Part shown: positions 51,567 through 58,580 of the stretch, one piece after another
How the letters are laid out: every line of letters begins with the position of its first letter
How positions within the stretch are numbered: position 1 is the first letter of the stretch
Source of the DNA: JACDAN01 sp035535195
GTDB lineage: Bacteria > Actinomycetota > Thermoleophilia > Gaiellales > Gaiellaceae
Direction of reading: 5' to 3'
Assembly (NCBI GenBank): GCA_035535195.1
Contig: DATLQK010000075.1
Span: 18,771 to 82,770, forward strand
DNA: 64,000 nt
Notes under the pieces: generated by a model
Told to the model about the DNA's origin: nothing
The model's database searches: none
What the model saw: the letters and a program-made list of their open reading frames with translations, nothing else
Made by a program: the position numbers and the translations under genes

Positions 51567-52415
51567 GTGGCCCTGAACTTCCAGGACATGATCGCGGCGC
51601 TTCAGGCCTACTGGGCTGAGCGCGACTGCGTCGTGGTGCAGCCGTACCACACGGAGGTGGGGGCGGGGACGTTCACGCCCGACACATTCCTGCGCTGTCT
51701 GGGCCCGGCGCCGTGGCGGACGGTCTACGTCCAGCCGTCGATCCGGCCGAGCGACGGACGGTACGGCGAAAACCCGTACCGGTTCCAGCAGTACTACCAG
51801 CTCCAGGTGATCCTCAAGCCGGCGCCGGAGGACATCCTCGACCAGTACTTCGGCTCGCTCGAGGCGGTCGGGATCGACACGCGGCGGCACGACGTCAGGC
51901 TCGTCGAGGACGACTGGGAAGGGCCGACGCTCGGCGCCTGGGGGCTCGGCTGGGAGGTCTGGGTGGACGGCATGGAGGTGACGCAGTTCACCTACTTCCA
52001 GCAGCTCGGTGGGATGGACGTCGAGGTGGTCTCGGGGGAGATCACATACGGGCTAGAGCGCCTGGCGATGTTCCTCCAGGGCACGCGGACGGCGTTCGAC
52101 CTGGAGTGGGCTCCCGGGATGACGTGGGGCGACGTCTACAAGGAGAACGAGCGCCAGTGGTCGATCTACAACTTCGAGGACGCTCCGGTCGACATCCTGA
52201 TGCGCCGCTTTCAGGAGCACGAGTCCGAGTGCGCGCACCTGCTCGCCCGCAAGCTGCCGCTCCCCGCCCACGACCAGGTGCTGAAGGCGTCCCACACCTT
52301 CAACCTGCTCGACGCGCGGGGCGCGATCTCCGTCACCGAGCGGGCGTCGTACATCGGCCGGGTGCGGGATCTCGCCCGCCGCGTCGCAGAGGAATACCTT
52401 GAGACTGTTGTTTGA
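51567..52415 (+). CDS. glyQ: glycyl-tRNA synthetase alpha subunit
   Basis: Catalytic subunit of the bacterial alpha2-beta2 GlyRS. 282 residues. The sequence FQDMIAALQAYWAERDCVV, then GAGTFTPDTFLRCLGP, PSIRPSDGRYGENPYRFQQ and EVTQFTYFQQLGGMDV are the family signatures. The GTG start is set by the usual NFQDMI N-terminus. Overlaps glyS by 17 bases. Confidence 0.97.
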   Translation: MALNFQDMIAALQAYWAERDCVVVQPYHTEVGAGTFTPDTFLRCLGPAPWRTVYVQPSIRPSDGRYGENPYRFQQYYQLQVILKPAPEDILDQYFGSLEAVGIDTRRHDVRLVEDDWEGPTLGAWGLGWEVWVDGMEVTQFTYFQQLGGMDVEVVSGEITYGLERLAMFLQGTRTAFDLEWAPGMTWGDVYKENERQWSIYNFEDAPVDILMRRFQEHESECAHLLARKLPLPAHDQVLKASHTFNLLDARGAISVTERASYIGRVRDLARRVAEEYLETVV

Positions 52416-54255
52416 GATCGGCTGCGAGGAGCTGCCGGCGCGCGCGGTGTACGAGGCCGAGGCGCAACTTCCCGGGCTCGCGGAGCGGGAGCTCGGGCGG
52501 CCGCCGTCGCAGGTCTACGTCGGTCCGCGGCGCCTGGCCATCGTCGTCGACGGGCTCGAGGAGCAGACGGGCGACGAGTGGATCAAGGGCCCGCCGGTCG
52601 CGCTGCGTGAGCAGGCGGCGGCAGGGTTCGCCAAGCGGCACGGCGTGGCCGTCGAGGCCCTGGAGGAGCGCGACGGTTTCCTCGGCGTCCTCTCCCGGGG
52701 TCAGGCACTGAGCGAGGTCCTGCCGGCACAGCTCGACGAGATCCTCCGCGGGCTCCGGTTCGGGAAGACGATGCGGTGGGACGAGTCCGGGCTGCGGTTT
52801 CCACGGCCGATGCGCTGGACCTGCGCCCGGCTCGACGGCGCGGCGGTCGGCGAGCACGGCACGACGACGTGGGGCCACCGCTTCACGCACGGCGAGGTCG
52901 AGCTTCCGTCCGCCAACGCGTACGTCGACGTGCTCCGCCGCGCCGACGTGGAGCCCGACGCCGCCGAGCGCGAACGACTGATCCGGGAGGGGCTGGACGG
53001 ACTGGGGGAGTGGCGCGACCCGCTCGGGAAGCTCCGCGAGGTGATCCACCTCGTCGAGAAGCCGCTGGTGATCGACGGGACGTTCGACGAGCGGTTCCTC
53101 GCCCTGCCGGAGCGCGTGGTCGAGACGGCGATGCAGTCGCACCAGCGCTACTTCCCGCTCGGGAGGAACCGGTTCGCGATCGTCGCCAACGGCGGTGAGC
53201 CGGACGTCGTCCGCGCCGGGAACGAACAGGTGCTCGAAGGCCGCCTCGACGATGCGACGTTCACGTTCGAGCGTGACCTCCAGGCTGGGATCGAGGAGCT
53301 GGCGGCCCGACTCGGCTCGATCGTCTACTTCGCCGGCGCGGGCACTTTCGCCGACAAGGCAGAACGCCTCCGCAAGCTCGTTGACCGGCTCGGGGGCGGG
53401 GACGCGTCGCTCGAGGCGGCGCGGCTCGCCAAGGCTGACCAGGCGGCGGAGCTCGTTCGTGAGTTCCCGGAGCTCGAGGGCTCGATCGGCGCGGAGTACG
53501 CGCGGTTGGCCGGATTCCCCGAGGCCGTCTGCGCGGCGATCGCCGAGCAGTACCTGCCGGACTCGGCGGGCGGGTCGCTGCCGGCGACCGAGCCGGGTCG
53601 GGTCCTCGCCGCTGCGGACAAGCTCGACACACTCATAGTCTCCTTCTCGCTGGGCCACAAGCCGACCGGCTCACGCGACCCATTCGGCCTCCGACGGGCG
53701 GCAATCGGCCTCTGCCGCCTGGCCACGGAGGGCGGGCTGACCATCCCGCGGGAGTTGATGCCGGACGACGTCGACGAGTTCGTCGAGGAGCGCTTCGAGG
53801 GGCTGCTGGACGTCCCCGTCGAGTTCGTCCGGGCCGCCCGGGCCGCCGCGGTGCGCGATCTCGGGTCCGTGGCGCGGCTCGCCCAGGCGCTGGCGGCACT
53901 CCCGGACGAGCGGCTCGAGCCGATCCACACCGCATACATCCGCGCGAGCCGGCTCGGGGAGCAGGCGGACGCGGCGCCGAAGCTCGACCCGACACTCCTA
54001 GCGGAGCCGGCCGAGCAAGAGGTGGCAAACGCGCTCGAGGAAGTCGAGCCGGAGCTGACGGGCGCGCTCGAGACCGCGGATTTCGACGCGGCCGTCGAGG
54101 CCGGGGCCAAGCTCGGGCCGGCGCTGCACCGCCTCTTCGAGGAGGTACTCGTGATGGACGAGGACCCGAAGGTGCGGGCGAACCGGCTCCGATTGTTGCT
54201 CGACGTGCGCGAGACGCTCCGCGCGCTCGGCGATCTGGGCCAGATCCCGCGTTAG
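52399..54255 (+). CDS. glyS: glycyl-tRNA synthetase beta subunit
   Basis: tRNA-binding subunit of GlyRS; also carries an HD-type domain. 618 residues against the more usual 690; the reduction is spread through the N-terminal half. The start LLFEIGCEELPARAV and the stretches FGKTMRW, RFPRPMRW, MQSHQRYFPL and SFSLGHKPTGSRDPFGLRRAA are typical; the last is the HD-domain/anticodon region. TTG start inside glyQ. Confidence 0.95.
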   Translation: MRLLFEIGCEELPARAVYEAEAQLPGLAERELGRPPSQVYVGPRRLAIVVDGLEEQTGDEWIKGPPVALREQAAAGFAKRHGVAVEALEERDGFLGVLSRGQALSEVLPAQLDEILRGLRFGKTMRWDESGLRFPRPMRWTCARLDGAAVGEHGTTTWGHRFTHGEVELPSANAYVDVLRRADVEPDAAERERLIREGLDGLGEWRDPLGKLREVIHLVEKPLVIDGTFDERFLALPERVVETAMQSHQRYFPLGRNRFAIVANGGEPDVVRAGNEQVLEGRLDDATFTFERDLQAGIEELAARLGSIVYFAGAGTFADKAERLRKLVDRLGGGDASLEAARLAKADQAAELVREFPELEGSIGAEYARLAGFPEAVCAAIAEQYLPDSAGGSLPATEPGRVLAAADKLDTLIVSFSLGHKPTGSRDPFGLRRAAIGLCRLATEGGLTIPRELMPDDVDEFVEERFEGLLDVPVEFVRAARAAAVRDLGSVARLAQALAALPDERLEPIHTAYIRASRLGEQADAAPKLDPTLLAEPAEQEVANALEEVEPELTGALETADFDAAVEAGAKLGPALHRLFEEVLVMDEDPKVRANRLRLLLDVRETLRALGDLGQIPR

Positions 54256-54284
54256 GCGCCGACTCGGCGGCGCCGACCAGGAAA

Positions 54285-54309
54285 GCTGTGCCGGCTTCGC
54301 CGGCGCAGC
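54285..54309 (+). terminator. hairpin terminator after glyS
   Basis: An 11-bp stem with one G-U pair (54285-54295 with 54299-54309) and a TTC loop, followed by GTATTTAC. Confidence 0.6.
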
Positions 54310-54331
54310 GTATTTACAGGCGTTAACCGAG

Positions 54332-54361
54332 CCTCAACCCGCTTCTCAGGTTTCTCTTAGG
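54332..54361 (+). promoter_or_regulatory. direct repeats upstream of htrA, candidate response-regulator box
   Basis: TCTCAGG (54344-54350) and TCTTAGG (54355-54361) are spaced 11 nt start to start, with a weaker CCTCAAC at 54332-54338. Helical-turn spacing is typical of OmpR-family boxes. Confidence 0.4.
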
Positions 54362-54411
54362 CGCGGTCGCTTCTATGGAGCCACAACCCCATGGAAAGGA
54401 CTGAAATTCCG

Positions 54412-55479
54412 ATGAGCAAGCAGGTGACAACCATCGTCGCGGCGTTACTGCTCGCCGCCGGCGTGGGAGGTGCGGTCGGCGCCGCCGTGGCGGTCTCGAC
54501 CGACTCCGACCCGGCTCCGCAGAGCGCGGCCGCGCCGTTGGCGTCTGCCGAGCCGGTCGCGCAGACCTCTTCGACGCTCGCGGCCGTCTACAAGCGCATC
54601 CAGGCGGGCGTGGTCGAAATCACCACGACGACCGGCAGCCAGACCGACGCGTTCGGCAACCAGACCCCCGGAGGCGGCGCCACCGGCAGCGGCTTCGTGA
54701 TCGACTCCGACGGCCACATCGTCACGAACCAGCACGTCGTCGACGGCGCGCAGTCGGTCAAGGTGCGGTTCTCGAACGGCGACGTGGTCGATGCGACCAT
54801 CGTCGGCGCCGACCCGTCCACCGACATCGCCGTGCTGAAGGTGAACCGGCCGAGCTCCGAGCTCACGCCGCTCTCCTTCGCCGGCAACGGCTCGCTGGAG
54901 GTCGGCGATCCCGTGATGGCGATCGGCAGCCCGTTCGGGCTCGAGGGAACGCTCACCACCGGCGTCGTCAGCGCGCTCGGGCGTGAGATCCAGTCGCCCA
55001 ACGGCTTCACGATCGAGAACGCCGTCCAGACGGACGCCGCGCTGAATCACGGCAACTCCGGCGGCCCGCTGCTCGACTTCGGCGGCCGCGTGGTCGGAGT
55101 CTCGGCCCAGATCCGCAGCGACTCCGGCGGCAACGAAGGCATCGGCTACGCCGTCCCGGGCGACACCGCCCAGCGGGTGGCGGAGGAGCTGATCCGCAGC
55201 GGCCATGTCGAGCATGCCTACCTCGGCGTCAGCCTCGCCGACGACGGCCCCGCCAAGATCGGCCAGGTGCAGCCGGGGACTCCCGCCTCGCGGGCCGGCC
55301 TCCAGGCCAACGACGTGGTCACCGCCGTCGACGGCAAGACCATCACCACGGGCGACGAGCTGCGAGACGCGATCGACTCGCACAAGCCCGGAGACAAGAT
55401 CCCCCTCACGATCAAGCGGAACGGTCAGGAGCGCACCGTGCAGGTAACGCTCGGCCAGCGTCCGGCCACCGCTCAGTAG
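54412..55479 (+). CDS. HtrA/DegP-family serine protease with PDZ domain
   Basis: 355 residues from the second ATG. A membrane/signal helix (about 5-28, TIVAALLLAAGVGGAVGAAV) is followed by a trypsin-like domain. Its triad is His in TNQHVVDGA, Asp in STDIAVLKV and Ser in NHGNSGGPLLD. A single PDZ domain runs from about 265 (YLGVSLADDG) to the end. It handles misfolded envelope proteins under stress. Direct repeats 50-80 nt upstream suggest two-component control. Monocistronic between two strong hairpins. Confidence 0.93.
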   Translation: MSKQVTTIVAALLLAAGVGGAVGAAVAVSTDSDPAPQSAAAPLASAEPVAQTSSTLAAVYKRIQAGVVEITTTTGSQTDAFGNQTPGGGATGSGFVIDSDGHIVTNQHVVDGAQSVKVRFSNGDVVDATIVGADPSTDIAVLKVNRPSSELTPLSFAGNGSLEVGDPVMAIGSPFGLEGTLTTGVVSALGREIQSPNGFTIENAVQTDAALNHGNSGGPLLDFGGRVVGVSAQIRSDSGGNEGIGYAVPGDTAQRVAEELIRSGHVEHAYLGVSLADDGPAKIGQVQPGTPASRAGLQANDVVTAVDGKTITTGDELRDAIDSHKPGDKIPLTIKRNGQERTVQVTLGQRPATAQ

Positions 55480-55494
55480 TCCCCCTCAGGCAAG

Positions 55495-55523
55495 CCGTGC
55501 CCGGTGCTTCCCACCGGGCACGG
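55495..55523 (+). terminator. strong hairpin terminator after htrA
   Basis: A perfect 12-bp stem (55495-55506 with 55512-55523, CCGTGCCCGGTG and its complement) and loop CTTCC. Confidence 0.7.
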
Positions 55524-55537
55524 CACGTCTTGCGCGT

Positions 55538-55543
55538 TACGCT
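55538..55543 (+). promoter_or_regulatory. -10 hexamer of PPDK regulator gene
   Basis: TACGCT, 7 nt before the ATG at 55551. It supports this start over the upstream GTG at 55497. Confidence 0.45.
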
Positions 55544-55550
55544 GCTGCCG

Positions 55551-56372
55551 ATGGCGGTCGTCGAGCTGCACATGATCTCGGACGCCACCGGTGCGACCGC
55601 AAAGCGCCTGGTGCAGGCGCTCGAGGCGCAGTTCCCCGACCAAGAGTTCGAGGACATCGTCCATCCGATGGTCGAGACGGTCGACGATCTGCGGCTCGCC
55701 GTCGACCGCGCGAGAGGCCGGCCCGCGGTGATCGTCTACACGATCGTCCACCCGGAGCTCCGCGAGGCGATGCACGAGCTCTGCCGCCGCGCGAAGGTGC
55801 ACTACTGCGACATCCTCCGCCAGCCCATCGAGTCGGTGATGAAGGTCTCGGGGCAGGCGGCGAAGATGAGGCCCGGCGCCAGGCCACCGCTCGACACGAA
55901 CTACTTCCGGCGGATGGCCGCGATCGAGTTCGCGGTGAAGTACGACGACGGCGTCGGCGGGGGGCTGGCGACGGCGGACATCGTGCTCGTGGGCGTGTCC
56001 CGAACGTCGAAGACGCCGCTCTCGATCTACCTCGGCTACCTCGGCTACAAGGCGGCGAACGTGCCGGTCGTGAAGGGCATCGAGCCACCGGAGGAGCTCT
56101 TCGAGATCGACCAGTCGAAGATCGTCGGGCTGACGATTGACGCCGAGCGTCTAGCCGAGATTCGCACGGACCGTGCGAGAAGGCTCGGCGGCAACAACCG
56201 GCGCTACGCGGAGCTGGTGGAGATCTACGACGAGCTCGAGGAGGCGGAGAAGCTCCACCGGCGGCTCGGGTGTCCGGTGATCGAGATCTCCGAGCTCTCG
56301 ATCGAGGAGACGGCGGCCCGGATCGTCGCGATGGTCGAGCGGCGGCAGCGCGAGGCCGCGACCGCTTCGTGA
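55551..56372 (+). CDS. pyruvate, phosphate dikinase regulatory protein (kinase/phosphorylase)
   Basis: A bifunctional protein that phosphorylates PPDK on Thr with ADP and removes the phosphate with Pi. 273 residues of the DUF299 family. The N-terminus LHMISDATGATAKRLVQA and the P-loop-like GVSRTSKTPLSIYLGYLGYK are diagnostic, as is the GLTIDAERLAEIR region. Its target gene ppdK lies 2.2 kb downstream, which rules against the related PEP synthase as substrate. GTG of the next microprotein overlaps its stop. Confidence 0.93.
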   Translation: MAVVELHMISDATGATAKRLVQALEAQFPDQEFEDIVHPMVETVDDLRLAVDRARGRPAVIVYTIVHPELREAMHELCRRAKVHYCDILRQPIESVMKVSGQAAKMRPGARPPLDTNYFRRMAAIEFAVKYDDGVGGGLATADIVLVGVSRTSKTPLSIYLGYLGYKAANVPVVKGIEPPEELFEIDQSKIVGLTIDAERLAEIRTDRARRLGGNNRRYAELVEIYDELEEAEKLHRRLGCPVIEISELSIEETAARIVAMVERRQREAATAS

Positions 56373-56548
56373 ACCCGGCCGCCGAGGCCGCGCGCGCGAA
56401 GCCCGTCCCGCTCTGGCGGTGGGGCGCGTGGTGGGCGCTGCTCCTCGTCGCCGGCCTCGTCTTCTACTTCCTCCTGGCGCCGATCTGGCTCGGGCTCAGG
56501 GCGGCGGCGTGGTTGGCGGAGTTCCGCGCCCGCTCGAGGAAAAACTGA
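56369..56548 (+). CDS. 59-residue single-helix membrane protein
   Basis: GTG start overlapping the PPDK regulator stop by 4 bases. A short N-terminus with KPVPLWRWGAWW is followed by a helix of about 22 residues (ALLLVAGLVFYFLLAPIWLG), an amphipathic stretch and a basic end (FRARSRKN). The 4-base overlap and the clean helix make it a real gene. Function unknown; it may tether the regulator or be a neighbour by chance. Confidence 0.65.
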   Translation: MNPAAEAARAKPVPLWRWGAWWALLLVAGLVFYFLLAPIWLGLRAAAWLAEFRARSRKN

Positions 56549-56561
56549 CACACATTTGTTG

Positions 56562-56576
56562 CGGGACCTGGTCCCG
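56562..56576. repeat. 15-nt palindrome, copy 1
   Basis: CGGGACCTGGTCCCG: 7-bp arms around one T. The same 15-mer recurs at 56638-56652. Confidence 0.85.
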
Positions 56577-56633
56577 TAAACGGCCCGGGCGCTGGCCAAG
56601 GGCGGATAGCGAAGCCATTCTCGGCTCCCGCTC

Positions 56634-56656
56634 TTAACGGGACCTGGTCCCGTTAA
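56634..56656. repeat. extended palindrome, copy 2
   Basis: The 15-mer CGGGACCTGGTCCCG at 56638-56652 is extended by TTAA on each side, giving 11-bp arms. It overlaps the stop codon of the minus-strand acetyltransferase and may act as a terminator for both directions. Confidence 0.85.
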
Positions 56657-57168
56657 GGGCCGCGGCGGAGCTCGAAGACGTGCTCGAGCCCGTCCTCTTC
56701 GTCCATGTGCTCGCCCGTTCGGACGAAGCCGAACCTTCGCGCGATTGCGAGCGACGGTTCGTTCGTCGGCGCGATCGACAGGACGAAGTGATGGACGCCG
56801 GCCCGGGCCTCGGCCTGGTCCATCAGCAGCTGCGACGCCTCAGTGGCGAAGCCGCGCCCTCGCCAGGCGGGGAAGACCTTGTAGCCGTATTCGACGGCCT
56901 CGGCCGCCTGCGACGAGTTGACGCCCGGGGGGCCGTGGTAGCCGGCATGGCCGATCATCTGCCCGCCGAGGACGATCGCGTGCGGGCACCAGACCTCGAA
57001 CCGCTCGTCCTCCCGCATCTGGCGGAGCCGGAGACGGAGGAACCCGAGCTCACCCTTGGAGGGGAACTCGTCGGGCAGCTCGATCCCGAGCTCCGCGGCT
57101 GCGTCCTCGCGCCGCCCGTCGAGCAGGGCCGCCAGGAACGCCGGCGTCATCGGCCGGAGCTCGATCAC
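56653..57168 (-). CDS. GNAT-family acetyltransferase (RimJ/RimL type)
   Basis: 171 residues. The RimJ/RimL-like layout begins VIELRPMTPAFLAALLDG. Motif A is GYKVFPAWRGRGFATEASQLL (about 98-118), and the final NEPSLAIARRFGFVRTGEH gives motif B. The substrate could be a ribosomal protein N-terminus or a small amine. The GTG at 57168 overlaps the stop of the methyltransferase upstream on this strand. Confidence 0.87.
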   Translation of the reverse strand: MIELRPMTPAFLAALLDGRREDAAAELGIELPDEFPSKGELGFLRLRLRQMREDERFEVWCPHAIVLGGQMIGHAGYHGPPGVNSSQAAEAVEYGYKVFPAWRGRGFATEASQLLMDQAEARAGVHHFVLSIAPTNEPSLAIARRFGFVRTGEHMDEEDGLEHVFELRRGP

Positions 57169-57866
57169 GCCTTCACCGCCTCGAACCGGAGGAAGAGCGG
57201 CACCCGGCTCCACCGCGGGTTCTGCTCGTCGTAGAGCTCCCGCAGGCGCGTGATCTGCAGGCCCGCGTCCTCGAAGGCGCGCGAGTAGTCCTCGAGCGTG
57301 AAATGGATGCTGTGAAAGGTCATCTCGAGCCCGTTGCGGAGGAACGAGTCCTCCGTGCGGCGCTGCTTGCGATACGTCTGGACCACGAACGGCGCGGTCT
57401 CGTCTCCGTCCCGCGGGGAGAACAGGCCGGCGGAGTTGAGTGGATGGGTCACCGGCGCGATCAGCTTCCCGCCGGACACGAGGACGCGGGCGATCTCCCG
57501 CAGGCCACTAGGCATGTCGTCCATGTCCATCAGGGTCATGAAGGCGACGGCCAGATCGGCGGCGCCGTCCTCGAACGGGAGGTCGGTCCCACTCGCGAGC
57601 AGGTACTCGCCGCCCGGGTCGGCCTCGCGCGCGGCAGCCACCATCGAGGGCGCAGCATCGATTCCGACAACGCGGTGCCCGAGCGCACGCAGGTCGCGGG
57701 TGACGCGGCCCTCGCCGCAGCCCACATCGATCGTCATACGCCCGGGCGTCGGCACCGCGGCCAGGAACGACTCGCGGTGGAACACCCAGTAGCTGTCGTG
57801 CCCGGGCTCCCTCGCCCAGCGGATCCAGTTCGGCGCCTGCTCCTCCCACGCCTCGCGGAGACTCAC
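57165..57866 (-). CDS. class I SAM-dependent methyltransferase
   Basis: 233 residues. SAM motif I is MTIDVGCGEGRVTRDL (about 43-58), followed by VVGIDAAPSMVAAAREADP and DGAADLAVAFMTLMDMDD. The late segment GGKLIAPVTHPLNSAGLF fits the small-molecule methyltransferase group. Unrelated in detail to the methyltransferase at 39618. GTG start overlaps the peptidase E stop, and its stop overlaps the acetyltransferase start: a three-gene coupled operon. Confidence 0.85.
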   Translation of the reverse strand: MSLREAWEEQAPNWIRWAREPGHDSYWVFHRESFLAAVPTPGRMTIDVGCGEGRVTRDLRALGHRVVGIDAAPSMVAAAREADPGGEYLLASGTDLPFEDGAADLAVAFMTLMDMDDMPSGLREIARVLVSGGKLIAPVTHPLNSAGLFSPRDGDETAPFVVQTYRKQRRTEDSFLRNGLEMTFHSIHFTLEDYSRAFEDAGLQITRLRELYDEQNPRWSRVPLFLRFEAVKA

Positions 57867-58540
57867 GGCACGCGTGCCTCGATCGGCTCCTCGACCACCA
57901 CGCCGTCGCGCACCTCGACCCGGTAGGCGTGCGTGCCCTCGTCGACGCCGACGACGTCTCGCAGCTCTCCGTCGACGAACACCAGCCCGACGCCCGCATC
58001 GGCCGCGTACCCGCCCGGGAAGCCGTCCTTCAGCAGCCCGTGCAAGACCGGTCGCCGGTGCTCCTCGTCGTCGTAGTGCGGGCAGAAGCTCCCGGGCAGG
58101 AAGCCCAGGCAGTCCATCGGCCCGAGTTGCGGGCCGAATGAGTCCGTCACGCCGTGCTCCCACCAGCAGATCCCACCCGCGCTCGAGCCCGACAGCACCG
58201 CGCCCGACTCCAGCGCCTCCCGCAGGAGCCGATCGACGCCGTGCACACGCCAGATCGCGAGCATGTTCGCCGTGTTCCCGCCGCCGACGAAGATCAGGTC
58301 GGCGCCGACGACCCGCGCCCGCAGGTCTTCGGGCGGCCAGGGGAAGAATTCGAGCCGCGAAACCTCCGCGAGCTCGCCGAACCGGTCGTACATCCGCAGC
58401 GCTGCCGCCGGATCCTCGGCCATGGCGGTGCCGATGTAGAGCACGCGAGGCCGCTCACGGCCCGCCAGCTCGACGAGGAACCGCGCGAGGCCGTCCGAGA
58501 ACTTCCCGCCGCCGATGGGGACGATCGTTCGATCCGCCAT
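57863..58540 (-). CDS. peptidase E-like protein (S51 family)
   Basis: 225 residues with the Rossmann-like fold of aspartyl dipeptidases and cyanophycinases. The catalytic Ser is in SGSSAGGICWW; IFVGGGNTANML forms the oxyanion region, and a His is in FCPHYDDEEHRR. Peptidase E cuts Asp-X dipeptides; the substrate here is unproven. The ATG is directly preceded by CCGGAGGA, a Shine-Dalgarno sequence too close for the usual spacing. Confidence 0.87.
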   Translation of the reverse strand: MADRTIVPIGGGKFSDGLARFLVELAGRERPRVLYIGTAMAEDPAAALRMYDRFGELAEVSRLEFFPWPPEDLRARVVGADLIFVGGGNTANMLAIWRVHGVDRLLREALESGAVLSGSSAGGICWWEHGVTDSFGPQLGPMDCLGFLPGSFCPHYDDEEHRRPVLHGLLKDGFPGGYAADAGVGLVFVDGELRDVVGVDEGTHAYRVEVRDGVVVEEPIEARVP

Positions 58541-58564
58541 TCCTCCGGAGTATCGCGGCTGGGC

Positions 58565-58570
58565 GATAAT
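58565..58570 (+). promoter_or_regulatory. -10 hexamer of ppdK
   Basis: GATAAT, 10 nt before the ATG at 58581; five of six bases match the consensus. Confidence 0.5.
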
Positions 58571-58580
58571 CCGCTTCCCC

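Noticed and set aside
54391..54411. HtrA start at the first ATG, 54391
   Set aside because: The second ATG (54412) has AAGGA at a usable distance and gives a normal signal sequence; the first remains possible but is less likely.
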